Positions 1 through 7,795 of a stretch of DNA of 64,000 nt are shown here, piece after piece. How positions within the stretch are numbered: the first letter of the stretch is position 1; each line of letters begins with the position of its first letter. The stretch is from Streptomyces cellostaticus (GTDB lineage: Bacteria; Actinomycetota; Actinomycetes; Streptomycetales; Streptomycetaceae), in assembly GCF_001513965.1 (NCBI RefSeq), contig NZ_KQ948030.1:1-64000 (forward strand), given 5' to 3'. The notes beneath the pieces were generated by a model. That model had not been told where the DNA came from, did not search any database, and was given only the letters and a program-made list of their open reading frames with translations. The translations under genes were made by a program, and so were the position numbers.

Positions 1-401
1 CCGGCGGTCGACGTGGCGAGCTTGGCGTTGGACGCCGGCATCAGCGCGGTGGAGGCGTTGTGGCCCCAGATCGTGGTGTCCGAGTCCGCGTCGAGGACCA
101 CACCGCTCACGTCCGTGCCCAGCCGCTGGTCGAGTACGCGGGTCTGGAGGTTCGTGGCCATCTGCTGGTCGGTGGCGTCCAGGTCGTCGGTCTTGGCCGT
201 CGCCCCGACGCCGTTGTCGGCGGCGAAGGCGGACGGACCCGCCAGCGCGGCGGACGACACCGGCACGGCCATGGCGAGGACGAGGGCCCGGCGCAGACCG
301 ATGCCGGTGCCGCTCTGTCTGGGCTTGCGGTGCCGACGTCTGCCACCCGGGCGAAGGCGTTCGGCGGCGTCTCGGCAGTCAGGTTGCTCATGGGGTTGCA
401 A
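1..401 (-). CDS. D-alanyl-D-alanine carboxypeptidase/endopeptidase, S13 (PBP4) family, 3' part outside window
   Basis: Read on the minus strand, this frame gives an arginine-rich N-terminus, a hydrophobic signal segment (RRALVLAMAVPVSSAALAG) with an AFA-type cleavage site, then a mature start with LDQRLGTDVSGVVLDADSD and the serine-peptidase motif PASNAK (SxxK, nucleophile Ser). This arrangement is typical of S13 penicillin-binding proteins that trim peptidoglycan outside the membrane. No ATG or GTG lies in frame upstream; a TTG at 401 after a weak GAAAG is the best start I can see, so the 5' end is uncertain. The reading frame is open to the left edge and the catalytic C-terminal parts are not in the window. 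Confidence 0.72.
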   Translation of the reverse strand, partial: MQPHEQPDCRDAAERLRPGGRRRHRKPRQSGTGIGLRRALVLAMAVPVSSAALAGPSAFAADNGVGATAKTDDLDATDQQMATNLQTRVLDQRLGTDVSGVVLDADSDTTIWGHNASTALMPASNAKLATSTA

Positions 402-594
402 GGCTTTCAGGAATGGGGGCCTGGGCAAGGAAAGGCAGAAGTGCGGTGTGCTCACCGGCCCGGCGGACTCAGCGTTTCGGCCGGTCCCGGATGAGCCCGG
501 AAGCCGACGGTGCGTACCACGCTCACAGGCCGCGGAGTTGTTCACCAGGTGAGTTCGGGGGCCAATCAATGGCGCTCCGCAGCGTCGAGGACGT

Positions 595-1717
595 TCACCT
601 GGTCGCGGAGGTCGGCGAGGACGCCGGAAGAAACCTTGCGGGCCACCAGGACGGCGACGGCGCGTAGACCGTGCCCGTGACCGGGCGTCGGCCGCGTTGG
701 GTGATCACCTCGTAGTGGTCCAGGGGGCCACCGTCCACGGTGACGTAGGAGAAGGGGACGGACAGGTGCCTGGGCCAGATGGCGCCGTGGATCGCCCCCG
801 GCTGTTCGGTGATGATCTCGGCGCTCTCGGACCTCGCGTAGGGCGCGCGCTCGGTCAGGGTGCCGTCCAGTGGCGGGTGAGGTTGCTGAGGGGCAGCACG
901 TAGGTCGTCGGGTCGCTCGACCGTCGTACCACCGAGGCGGACATGGTGTCGCCTGCCGCCACCGGGCGGTTGCCGGGCACGGGCTGCTCCCCGGTGTCCT
1001 GCCCGCCGTTGATCACCTCCCAGAACGCCTGGTGCACGAGGACGCGCGCTCCGGTGTGCGGGTCCCTGTTGTCGCAGCTCGCGGCAGTGCCGATCTGTAC
1101 CAGGCTCTCGTAGGGACCGTGGTCCAGGCCGTCCAGGCCGACCCAGTCCGAGACGTGGTCGGGAGCGGCGGTGTCCGCGCAGGGGAAGGAGGGTTCGACC
1201 CAGCTCGCGGTCACGGCGGTGGGAGCGGTGTTCCGTGGGCTGCTGGGGACGACGTAGCCGGCCCAGTTGCCGTAGGGGGGCGCGAGGTAGACGTCGTCGA
1301 TCTGGACCCACGAGTCGGCGCCCGGTGCGACGTAGCCGATGAAGACGGTGATGGAGGTGTCGGCTCCCGAGTTGAACGCCACGTGTACGTACTGGTAGGC
1401 GCCGGGCGTACGGACCTTGCCGTAGTTCTCCTCCTTCATCCGTACATCCAGCCGCAACTGGAACGCGATCCGTTCATGTCGCCGGTCTTCTGGTACCCGC
1501 GCCACATGTCGATGCCCTTGTAGTCGGGGCCTTCGCCCGACCATGGGGCTGAAATCGTCCGGTGGGTCTGCTCCTCGAAGCCCGGATCGCCGATGACCCC
1601 GATCGGCGGGGCGGCTGAAGCCTGGCGTGCAAAGCCGGTCGGCAGGGCGACCGCGACCAGCAGTGCCAGTGCCAGCGGCCACATGCGCCGCCCCCGAAGC
1701 CTTCTGACCCAACGCAT
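595..1717 (-). pseudogene. Secreted G1-family glutamic endopeptidase, interrupted by frameshifts
   Basis: Three minus-strand frames join into one protein. The first has a signal peptide (MRWVRRLRGRRMWPLAL, cleavage near ASA) and the start of a sugar-binding-like beta domain (GDPGFEEQ). The second continues that domain and enters the peptidase domain with GNWAGYV, WVGLDG and AFWEVING, the eqolisin (G1) hallmarks. The third holds the terminal part (ERAPYARSESAEII). The frame changes fall near 1471-1480 and near 855-870, and a further shift near the 3' end is possible. The eqolisin family uses a Gln/Glu dyad and digests protein at acid pH. Either the gene is decayed or the window has single-base sequencing errors; two independent shifts favour decay. 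The ATG at 1717 is the only plausible start for the signal peptide. Confidence 0.7.
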
Positions 1718-2098
1718 GCTCAAGTACACGAGCGAGCCCCCCTCGCGCCGTCCCCCCTGGTGCGTATCCGCACCCCGTCTGCCCGGACCCTGGAGGCGCC
1801 CGCGGCGCGCGATGCCGCCGCGTCGGCTCAGTTGCCCGACCGGTGTGTCCAGTGCCGGCACCGTGCGTACGCCACGGTGGCGATGACTGCCGTGGCACTC
1901 CTTTGGTCAGCGGCCGAAACCGCTCGACGCGGGAGACCGTGCACGCCGCCCGGGGCGGCTTCCCTGCCGCGTCGCCGACGGCGAACTCCTGGGGACGGCG
2001 GGTGCGTTGGAGGGTCTTCCGGTCTCCGCGCACGGCTCGTGCTCGTCGTACGACACCCTCCCGGCGGGCGGCTGATTCACCCCGTTCCCCCTGGCGAA

Positions 2099-2114
2099 AT
2101 ACCCGGTAGGGTAT
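2099..2114. promoter_or_regulatory. CstR/CsoR-type operator 1
   Basis: Perfect inverted repeat ATACCC-GGTA-GGGTAT, in the 560-bp gene-free stretch between the broken peptidase and the class V aminotransferase-fold gene that starts at 2279. It matches four other sites in this window and the known C-tract/G-tract operators of CsoR-family repressors. No other gene was seen in 1718-2278. Confidence 0.65.
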
Positions 2115-2278
2115 GTCACGCGACGGCTCGCGGGAGGGCTTCACGGCCCTTGCCGCACCCCGTCGACCTCTTGATCCGCCGCGCCGTCCGCGGTCGACTG
2201 GACGTCGGCAGCGGTCGGCGCCGACGCGAAAGGCCCGGCCATGACCGGCAGCTCAGCGCAGCGCCACAGAGTGGACCT

Positions 2279-4018
2279 ATGTCGACAGCCGCCCACGAGC
2301 GACCGCGGGCCTCAGTCATGAGCGCCCTGTCGTTATCGTTGCCGACCGCGCCGGCGCTGCTGGAGCGCATACGCCGCGGGCTCATCGGCGACGACGAGGT
2401 GCTGGACGGCCCCTACGGCCCGAAGCGGATCGTCTACGCCGACTACACCGCCTCCGGCCGCTCGCTCGACTTCATCGAGGACTTCATCCGCGAGCAGGTG
2501 CTGCCGGGCTACGGCAACACCCACACCGAGAGCTCCCGTACCGGCCTGCAGACGACCCGGCTGCGCGAGGACGCCCGCGGGATCGTCCGGGACGCGGTCG
2601 GCGGCACCGAGGACGACCTGGTGATCTTCTGCGGCTCGGGAGCCACCGCCGCGGTCAACAAGCTGGTCGGCATCCTGGAACTGCGCCGCCCGGACCCGCC
2701 GGCCCCGGCCGAGCGGCCCGTGGTGTTCGTGGGGCCCTACGAGCACCACTCCAACGAACTGCCCTGGCGCGAGTCGATCGCCGACGTGGTGGTGATCGAC
2801 GAGGACCCCGACGGCCACATCGACCTCGGCGCGCTGGAGGCGGGCCTGCGCCGGTACGCCGGCCGCCCGCTGCGCATCGGCAGCTTCTCGGCCGCCTCGA
2901 ACGTCACCGGGATCCTGACCGACACCGACCGCGTCGCGCGCCTGTTGCACGCGCACGGCGCCCTGTCGTTCTGGGACTACGCGGCCGCCGCTCCCTACGT
3001 TCCGATCCGGGTCGCGGCGAGCGCGCCGGGCGCGGGTGACCACAAGGACGCGGTCTTCCTGTCGCCGCACAAGTTCGTCGGCGGCCCACAGACTCCGGGT
3101 GTCCTCGTCGTCCGCCGGGACCTGATCCGCAACCGTGTGCCCACCACGCCCGGCGGCGGCACGGTCACCTTCGTCGATCCCCTCGGCCATCGCTACCTGG
3201 ACGACCCGGTCGCCCGCGAGGAGGGCGGCACCCCGGCGATCGTCGAATCCGTCCGGGCCGGGCTGGTCTTCAGGCTCAAGCAGGCCGTCGGTACCGACAC
3301 CATCCAGGCCGCCGAGGAAAGCCACCTGCGCCATGCGCTGGCACGCTGGTCCGCCAACCCCGGCATGGAGATCCTCGGGAACCGGCACGCCCGCCGGCTG
3401 TCCATCGTCTCCTTCCGCATCCGCCACGGCGACGGCTCGTATCTGCACCACAACTACGTCGTCGCCCTGCTCAACGACCTGTTCGGCATTCAGGCCCGTG
3501 GCGGCTGCTCCTGCGCAGGACCGTACGGCCACCGTCTGCTGGCGATCGACACGGCCACCTCGCACGCCCTGCTCGACGAGGTCGCGCGCGGCTGCGACGG
3601 CATCAAGCTGGGCTGGACCCGCGTCAACTTCAACTACTTCATCAGCGACGCGGTCCGCGACTACCTGGTCGAGGCCGTCGACCTGATCGCCACGCACGGC
3701 CACCGGCTCCTGCCCGACTACCGCTTCGACCCGCGCACGGGCCAGTGGCACCACCACACCGGCGCCGCCGGTCCCCTGCTGCGGCTGACCGATGTGCGCT
3801 TCACCGCCGACGGACGGATCGCCGCCCCCACCTCCCCGCGCCGCCGGCTGGGCGAGGACGCGCTGGCCGGTCAGCTCGAACGTGCCCGCGAGGTGCTCGG
3901 CTCCCGTTCCGGCCGGCTGGAGGAGGGCCCCACCGGTCTGCCCGCCGACTTCGAGCGCATGCGCTGGTTCCCGCTGCCTCCCGTCTGCCTGGAGCGAACC
4001 CGGCTCGGCGCGGGCTGA
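2279..4018 (+). CDS. Class V aminotransferase-fold PLP enzyme (cysteine-desulfurase-like), 579 aa
   Basis: A fold-type I PLP enzyme of the SufS/NifS-like class V group. It has YADYTASGRSLDFIE near the N-terminus, CGSGATAAVNKL, FWDYAAAAPY and the PLP-lysine motif SPHKFVGGPQTPG, followed by a conserved cysteine cluster (GGCSCAGPYG) where desulfurases carry their catalytic loop. It is longer than typical SufS (about 400 aa) because of an extra C-terminal region of unknown role. The start is uncertain: ATG 2279 or ATG 2318, both with weak ribosome sites. The operator at 2099-2114 and the neighbouring CstR, rhodanese and persulfide dioxygenase genes suggest sulfur (persulfide) handling; substrate not known. 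Confidence 0.75.
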   Translation: MSTAAHERPRASVMSALSLSLPTAPALLERIRRGLIGDDEVLDGPYGPKRIVYADYTASGRSLDFIEDFIREQVLPGYGNTHTESSRTGLQTTRLREDARGIVRDAVGGTEDDLVIFCGSGATAAVNKLVGILELRRPDPPAPAERPVVFVGPYEHHSNELPWRESIADVVVIDEDPDGHIDLGALEAGLRRYAGRPLRIGSFSAASNVTGILTDTDRVARLLHAHGALSFWDYAAAAPYVPIRVAASAPGAGDHKDAVFLSPHKFVGGPQTPGVLVVRRDLIRNRVPTTPGGGTVTFVDPLGHRYLDDPVAREEGGTPAIVESVRAGLVFRLKQAVGTDTIQAAEESHLRHALARWSANPGMEILGNRHARRLSIVSFRIRHGDGSYLHHNYVVALLNDLFGIQARGGCSCAGPYGHRLLAIDTATSHALLDEVARGCDGIKLGWTRVNFNYFISDAVRDYLVEAVDLIATHGHRLLPDYRFDPRTGQWHHHTGAAGPLLRLTDVRFTADGRIAAPTSPRRRLGEDALAGQLERAREVLGSRSGRLEEGPTGLPADFERMRWFPLPPVCLERTRLGAG

Positions 4019-4027
4019 GCGCCTCCT

Positions 4028-4043
4028 ATACCCCACCGGGTAT
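4028..4043. promoter_or_regulatory. CstR/CsoR-type operator 2, between convergent genes
   Basis: Perfect inverted repeat ATACCC-CACC-GGGTAT, nine bases after the stop of the class V enzyme and beyond the end of the convergent rhodanese gene. It is not in front of any visible start codon, so it could be a remnant, an auxiliary site, or control an antisense transcript. Confidence 0.55.
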
Positions 4044-4080
4044 ATGAGAGGTGGGGCGCAGCGCCGTCACGACGACGAAT

Positions 4081-4111
4081 CGGGCGCCCGCGCCGTGTGC
4101 GCGGGCGCCCG
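4081..4111 (-). terminator. Hairpin terminator of the rhodanese gene
   Basis: Perfect 12-bp GC-rich stem (4081-4092 with 4100-4111) and a 7-nt loop, just past the minus-strand rhodanese stop at 4123. No U-tract, as is usual in Streptomyces. Confidence 0.6.
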
Positions 4112-4122
4112 AGGCGCGCGGG

Positions 4123-4710
4123 TCAGTGACTGCGCAACGCGGCGAGCACGGCATCGAGATCGGCCGCGTGCGGACGGTTGTGCGGCAGCTTGCCGAGCAC
4201 GACCGCCATGCCGCAGGTGTCGGTGAGCGCGGAGAAGACGAGGCCGCCCGCGATGCCCGCCGACAGGATCTGAAAGGCCGGATGCACGAGCAGGCCGAGG
4301 ACGATCCCGAGGAGGACCAGCGCTCCCGCGGTGAAACGGACCTGCCGCTCCATGCTCCACCCGGCCCGGGTGTCGCAGGCCGCGGGCCGCTCCAGGTCAT
4401 GGCCCGCCGCGGCCCAGGCGCCGGTGCCGCCCGCCAGGGTGGCGGTGCGGACGCCCTGCTCGGCCAGCAGCTTCCCGGCGTTCTCGGAGCGGGCTCCGGA
4501 GGCGCACACGAACAGGACGTCGCCGCGCTCGGCGGCGTGCCGGAGCTCGGGCAGGGTGCGCCTGATCCGGTCCAGGGGGATGTTGAGGGCCCCCGGCAGA
4601 TGGCCGGAAGCGTACTCACCGGGGGTGCGCACGTCGATGACGGTCAGCTCGGGCAGCCGGGTGCGGACCTGGTCGGCGCGGAGGGTGACGGGGGCGAGGG
4701 GAGCGGTCAT
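4123..4710 (-). CDS. Rhodanese with DUF2892-like membrane domain, 195 aa
   Basis: Residues 1-110 form a rhodanese domain: VIDVRTPGEYASGHLPGALN at the N-terminal side and the active-site loop VCASGARSE whose Cys carries persulfide sulfur. The C-terminal part has two hydrophobic helices (VRFTAGALVLLGIVLGLL and a second one) of the DUF2892 type, so the enzyme is probably membrane-anchored with its sulfurtransferase domain in the cytoplasm. It is divergent from the CstR gene, and the operator at 4759-4772 lies 49 bp upstream of its ATG. Expected role: sulfane-sulfur transfer during sulfide/persulfide stress. Confidence 0.88.
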   Translation of the reverse strand: MTAPLAPVTLRADQVRTRLPELTVIDVRTPGEYASGHLPGALNIPLDRIRRTLPELRHAAERGDVLFVCASGARSENAGKLLAEQGVRTATLAGGTGAWAAAGHDLERPAACDTRAGWSMERQVRFTAGALVLLGIVLGLLVHPAFQILSAGIAGGLVFSALTDTCGMAVVLGKLPHNRPHAADLDAVLAALRSH

Positions 4711-4758
4711 GGCATGTGATCCTTGATGGTCGACGCCGTCCCGAACCGGGACGTACAG

Positions 4759-4772
4759 TACCCCTAGGGGTA
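4759..4772. promoter_or_regulatory. CstR/CsoR-type operator 3 in the divergent promoter
   Basis: Perfect 14-bp palindrome TACCCCTAGGGGTA between the divergent rhodanese (start 4710) and CstR (start 4787) genes, suited to autoregulation and control of both. Confidence 0.75.
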
Positions 4773-4786
4773 TGGGTCGAGGAGCG

Positions 4787-5077
4787 ATGGTGGAACTGGA
4801 ACTCGCGGGTGCGGAGCTGAAGTCCGTCCTGAACCGTCTGCGCCGTGCGCAGGGACAGATCTCCGGGGTGATCCGGATGATCGAGGAAGGCCGCGACTGC
4901 GAGGAAGTGATCACGCAGCTCGCCGCCGCGTCACGGGCGCTCGACCGGGCCGGTTTCGCGCTCATCGCCACCGGCCTGCAGCGGTGCATCGCCGACATGG
5001 AGTCCGGCACCAAGAGCGGCGAGGACCCCGAGAAGATGCGGGCCCGTCTGGAGAGGCTCTTCCTGTCGCTCGCGTGA
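4787..5077 (+). CDS. cstR: CstR-like persulfide-sensing repressor (CsoR family)
   Basis: A small all-helical CsoR-family protein: LNRLRRAQGQISGVIRMIEE, then GRDCEEV with the first cysteine and GLQRC with the second. The copper-binding His of true CsoR, next to the second Cys, is absent (ATGLQRC), which is the pattern of CstR proteins that react with persulfides instead of Cu(I). The neighbours (two rhodaneses, persulfide dioxygenase, TauE) agree. Start: the ATG at 4772 overlaps the operator and is unlikely; ATG 4787 or GTG 4790, close behind GAGGAG, are better. It ends convergent with tauE. Confidence 0.85.
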   Translation: MVELELAGAELKSVLNRLRRAQGQISGVIRMIEEGRDCEEVITQLAAASRALDRAGFALIATGLQRCIADMESGTKSGEDPEKMRARLERLFLSLA

Positions 5078-5108
5078 GGGCTCGCGCGCGGCGGTGGGCG
5101 GTGGTGCA

Positions 5109-5855
5109 TCACAGCACCGCGTCGATCATCATGAATCCGGCCACGGCCAGGAGCACCAGGGCGAAGGTGCGCTGAAGCGCGCCCCCGGACACCTTGGCGG
5201 CCAGGCGCCGGCCGTCCCAGGCGCCGAGGATCGCCGCCCCGGCGAAGGGCGCGATGACGGCCCAGTCCAGCCCTTCGGCCGTACCGGCCCGCATCGCCAG
5301 CGCGGCCAGCGAGTTGACGGTGATCACCAGCAGGCTGGTGCCGACCGCGTCCCGCATGCGCATGCCGAGCACGCTCACCAGTGCGGGCACGGCGAGGAAG
5401 CCGCCGCCGACGCCGAGGACACCGGTGACCGCGCCGAGCCCGGCGCCCGCGGCCGCCGCCCGACCCGGTCGCACCGGCCGGGTGGTGTCCGATGCGGGGC
5501 GGGGCCGCAGCATCCGCACCGCGGCCGTCCCCGCCACCACAGCGAAGGCTGCCGTCAGGGCGGCCGCGGGCAGGCGCCCGGCGAGCGCGCCGCCCAGCAG
5601 CGCGGGGACGATCCCCGCCGCGGCGAACAACAGCCCGGTCCGCCACCGGACATGACCGTCCCGGGCGTGCGCGGACAGCGCGGTGGCCGACGTGACGCTG
5701 ACGACGACCAGGCTGGCGGTGGTGGCCGCGACCGGGGTGAAGCCGAGCAGGTAGATCAGGGCCGGGACGGCCAGGACGCTGCCGCCGCCCCCGAGCGCAC
5801 CGAGCGCCAGTCCGATGACGGCCCCGGCGGCCAGCGCGAACAGGAGAACGCTCAC
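5109..5855 (-). CDS. TauE/SafE family sulfite/sulfur-compound exporter, 248 aa
   Basis: Two homologous halves each carry a glycine-rich motif (GALGGGGSVLAVPALIYLLG and GVLGVGGGFLAVPALVSVLG), the signature of TauE/SafE permeases; about eight hydrophobic helices. It starts at GTG 5855 and overlaps the upstream rhodanese stop (GTGA), so the two are translationally coupled. Family members export sulfite, sulfoacetate or similar anions. Here it probably removes sulfite or thiosulfate made by the dioxygenase-rhodanese pair. Confidence 0.85.
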   Translation of the reverse strand: MSVLLFALAAGAVIGLALGALGGGGSVLAVPALIYLLGFTPVAATTASLVVVSVTSATALSAHARDGHVRWRTGLLFAAAGIVPALLGGALAGRLPAAALTAAFAVVAGTAAVRMLRPRPASDTTRPVRPGRAAAAGAGLGAVTGVLGVGGGFLAVPALVSVLGMRMRDAVGTSLLVITVNSLAALAMRAGTAEGLDWAVIAPFAGAAILGAWDGRRLAAKVSGGALQRTFALVLLAVAGFMMIDAVL

Positions 5856-6244
5856 GCGACGGTCCCGTTCCCGCCCTGCGCGTCCACCACGGGCAGTCCC
5901 GCGCCGGCCCAGTCCCGCATGCCGCCGATCACGTCCACGGCGTCCGCTCCTTGCGCGACCAGCAGCTCGGCCGCCTGCCGCGAGCGGTTGCCCGAGCGGC
6001 AGATCACGACGAGCGGCCGCGCCTGCTCGGGTGCGGGCAGCCCGGCCCCGGCGGATAGCGCGGACAGCGGCAGAAGCAGCGCTCCTGGCGCATGGCCCGC
6101 CTCCCACTCGGCGGGTTCGCGGACATCGAGCAGCACGGCGTCGTCCCCCCTGCTGTCGGCGGCATTCCCGTGGCCGGTGCGGGCGGCAGCCTCCTGGACG
6201 GTCACCCGGCCGGGGGCACCCAGGTCTCGGCGGAAGATGCTCAT
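5852..6244 (-). CDS. Single-domain rhodanese, 130 aa
   Basis: One rhodanese domain with LLDVREPAEWEAGHAPGALL and the active-site loop VICRSGNRSRQAA (Cys is the sulfur acceptor), ending in VIGGMRDWAGAGLPV as in PspE/GlpE-like enzymes. Cytosolic, no signal peptide. It is the middle gene of the dioxygenase-rhodanese-tauE operon, starts at ATG 6244 (GGAG 12-13 nt upstream) and overlaps tauE by four bases. Expected reaction: transfer of sulfane sulfur to thiol or sulfite acceptors. Confidence 0.88.
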   Translation of the reverse strand: MSIFRRDLGAPGRVTVQEAAARTGHGNAADSRGDDAVLLDVREPAEWEAGHAPGALLLPLSALSAGAGLPAPEQARPLVVICRSGNRSRQAAELLVAQGADAVDVIGGMRDWAGAGLPVVDAQGGNGTVA

Positions 6245-6316
6245 CGTGGCTTTGCGCTCCTGTTTTCCCTGGTCGGTACGGAGAGTCGGCACGGATGTCT
6301 TCGGCATCCGGTGCGG

Positions 6317-7684
6317 TCAGCCGGTGCGGACCGGGAGCCCGGCGTCCTCGGCCACGGCGAAGGCGTCGTCCACGGCGACGACGTCGCGGCCGGCCGCGTC
6401 CAGCAGGGAGGCGGCGACGGCGGCGCGCATGCCGCCCGCACAGTGCACCCACACCCGGCCGTCGGGTATCTCGTCGAGGCGGCGGTGCAGGGTGTGGAGC
6501 GGGATGTGGACCGAGCCCTCGATCGACCCGCCCGCGCGTTCCGAGGTCCGCCGCACGTCAAGGAGGACGACGTCCTGCGCCGGGTACCGGCCGGCCAGGT
6601 CCGCGAAGGCGGCCCGGCGGAAGGAGGCCAGGGTCTCGTCCGGGCGGACCCAGCCGCCCGGTTCCCCGGTGGCCGCGGCGGCCGGGCGGTCGATGCCGAC
6701 GCGGACCAGCTCACGCTGCGCCGCGGCGAGTTGCTCGGCGGACTCCGCGAGCAGCGTGACCGGCTTGCCCCACGGGATCAGCCAGGCCAGATAGGAGGCC
6801 AGTTGGCCCCCGGCCTCGAAGTTGAACGAGCCCGCGACATGCCCGGCGGCGAACGCGACGCGGTTGCGCAGGTCCACCACCCACTCCCCCGCGGCCAGCC
6901 GGGCGGCGATCTCGTCCGCGTCCGCCACGGCGGGCGGTGTCAGGTCGACCGGCGCGGGCCCCGCGGCGTTCGCCGGACCCATGTGCGCGTAGTAGGCCGG
7001 AATGTCGTCCAGGCCGGCCAGCAGGTCGGCGACGAAGGCGTCCACGTCCCGGGTAAGGGCCTCGTTGGACGCCCTCTCCTTGCCGATGGTGGTGGAGTTC
7101 CCCTGCGCCTGGGCGGACGAGCAGAAGCTGCCGAAGCCATGCGTGGGCAGCACCGCCGTGTCGTCGGGCAACTCGGTGGCCAGGCGGTGCACGGAGGCGT
7201 GCTGTGCGCGGGCGAGGTGCTCGGTCAGGCGCGGCTCCACGAGGTCGGGGCGGCCGACGGTGCCGATCAGCAGGGATCCGCCGGTGAACACCGAGACCGC
7301 CGCTGTGCCCTCCTCCAGCACATAGGACGTGTGGTGCGGTGTGTGCCCGGGCGTCGCCACCGCGCGCAGGGTCAGCCCGGCGGCGGCGTCGATCACCGTA
7401 CGGTCGCCGTCCTCGACCGGTGTGCGCTCGAAGGAGACGCGGGCCCCGGCGGGAACGAGGTAGGCGGCGCCCGTGACCCGGGCCAGCTCCAGGCCGCCGG
7501 TGACGTAGTCGTTGTGGATGTGTGTCTCGGCCACGTGCGAGATCCGCACCCCGCGCCGCGCCGCCGCCGCGATCACCCGGTCGATGTCGCGCGGCGGGTC
7601 GACCGCCACCGCCGTCCGTCCGCCACCTGCCAGATAGCTCCGGTTGCCGAGTCCCGACACCTCGATCGTGTCGACGAAGAACAC
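6317..7684 (-). CDS. MBL-fold persulfide dioxygenase-rhodanese fusion, 455 aa
   Basis: The N-terminal metallo-beta-lactamase fold has the metal motif THIHNDYVTGG and ATPGHTPHHTSY; like ETHE1 it would hold one non-haem iron and oxidise glutathione or mycothiol persulfide to sulfite. After about residue 260 come two rhodanese modules: a degenerate one (VVDLRNRVAFAAGHVAGS) and an active one (VLLDVRRTSERAGG with VHCAGGMRAAVA carrying Cys). This layout matches CstB-like or Blh-like proteins. Two CstR operators lie immediately upstream (7711-7724 and 7746-7759), so it should be the main induced gene of the sulfide response. Confidence 0.9.
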   Translation of the reverse strand: MFFVDTIEVSGLGNRSYLAGGGRTAVAVDPPRDIDRVIAAAARRGVRISHVAETHIHNDYVTGGLELARVTGAAYLVPAGARVSFERTPVEDGDRTVIDAAAGLTLRAVATPGHTPHHTSYVLEEGTAAVSVFTGGSLLIGTVGRPDLVEPRLTEHLARAQHASVHRLATELPDDTAVLPTHGFGSFCSSAQAQGNSTTIGKERASNEALTRDVDAFVADLLAGLDDIPAYYAHMGPANAAGPAPVDLTPPAVADADEIAARLAAGEWVVDLRNRVAFAAGHVAGSFNFEAGGQLASYLAWLIPWGKPVTLLAESAEQLAAAQRELVRVGIDRPAAAATGEPGGWVRPDETLASFRRAAFADLAGRYPAQDVVLLDVRRTSERAGGSIEGSVHIPLHTLHRRLDEIPDGRVWVHCAGGMRAAVAASLLDAAGRDVVAVDDAFAVAEDAGLPVRTG

Positions 7685-7710
7685 GGGGTGACTCCCTTCC
7701 GTCGATAAAT

Positions 7711-7724
7711 TACCCCAGGGGGTA
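7711..7724. promoter_or_regulatory. CstR/CsoR-type operator 4
   Basis: TACCCC-AG-GGGGTA inverted repeat 27 bp upstream of the persulfide dioxygenase ATG. Confidence 0.75.
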
Positions 7725-7745
7725 TGTCATCGACGGTAGCACGAT

Positions 7746-7759
7746 TACCCCCGGGGGTA
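7746..7759. promoter_or_regulatory. CstR/CsoR-type operator 5
   Basis: Perfect 14-bp palindrome TACCCCCGGGGGTA, centre-to-centre 35 bp from operator 4, in the same promoter region. Paired sites would allow two repressor tetramers to bind. Confidence 0.75.
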
Positions 7760-7795
7760 TTTTCAAAGGCAGAGAAAGCCCCGGGGATCGCCTCG

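Noticed and set aside
2333..4036. 567-codon minus-strand open frame opposite the class V enzyme
   Set aside because: It is a GC-skew shadow. The plus frame has clear PLP-enzyme motifs, and the minus product is low-complexity Gly/Val/Asp with no family pattern.
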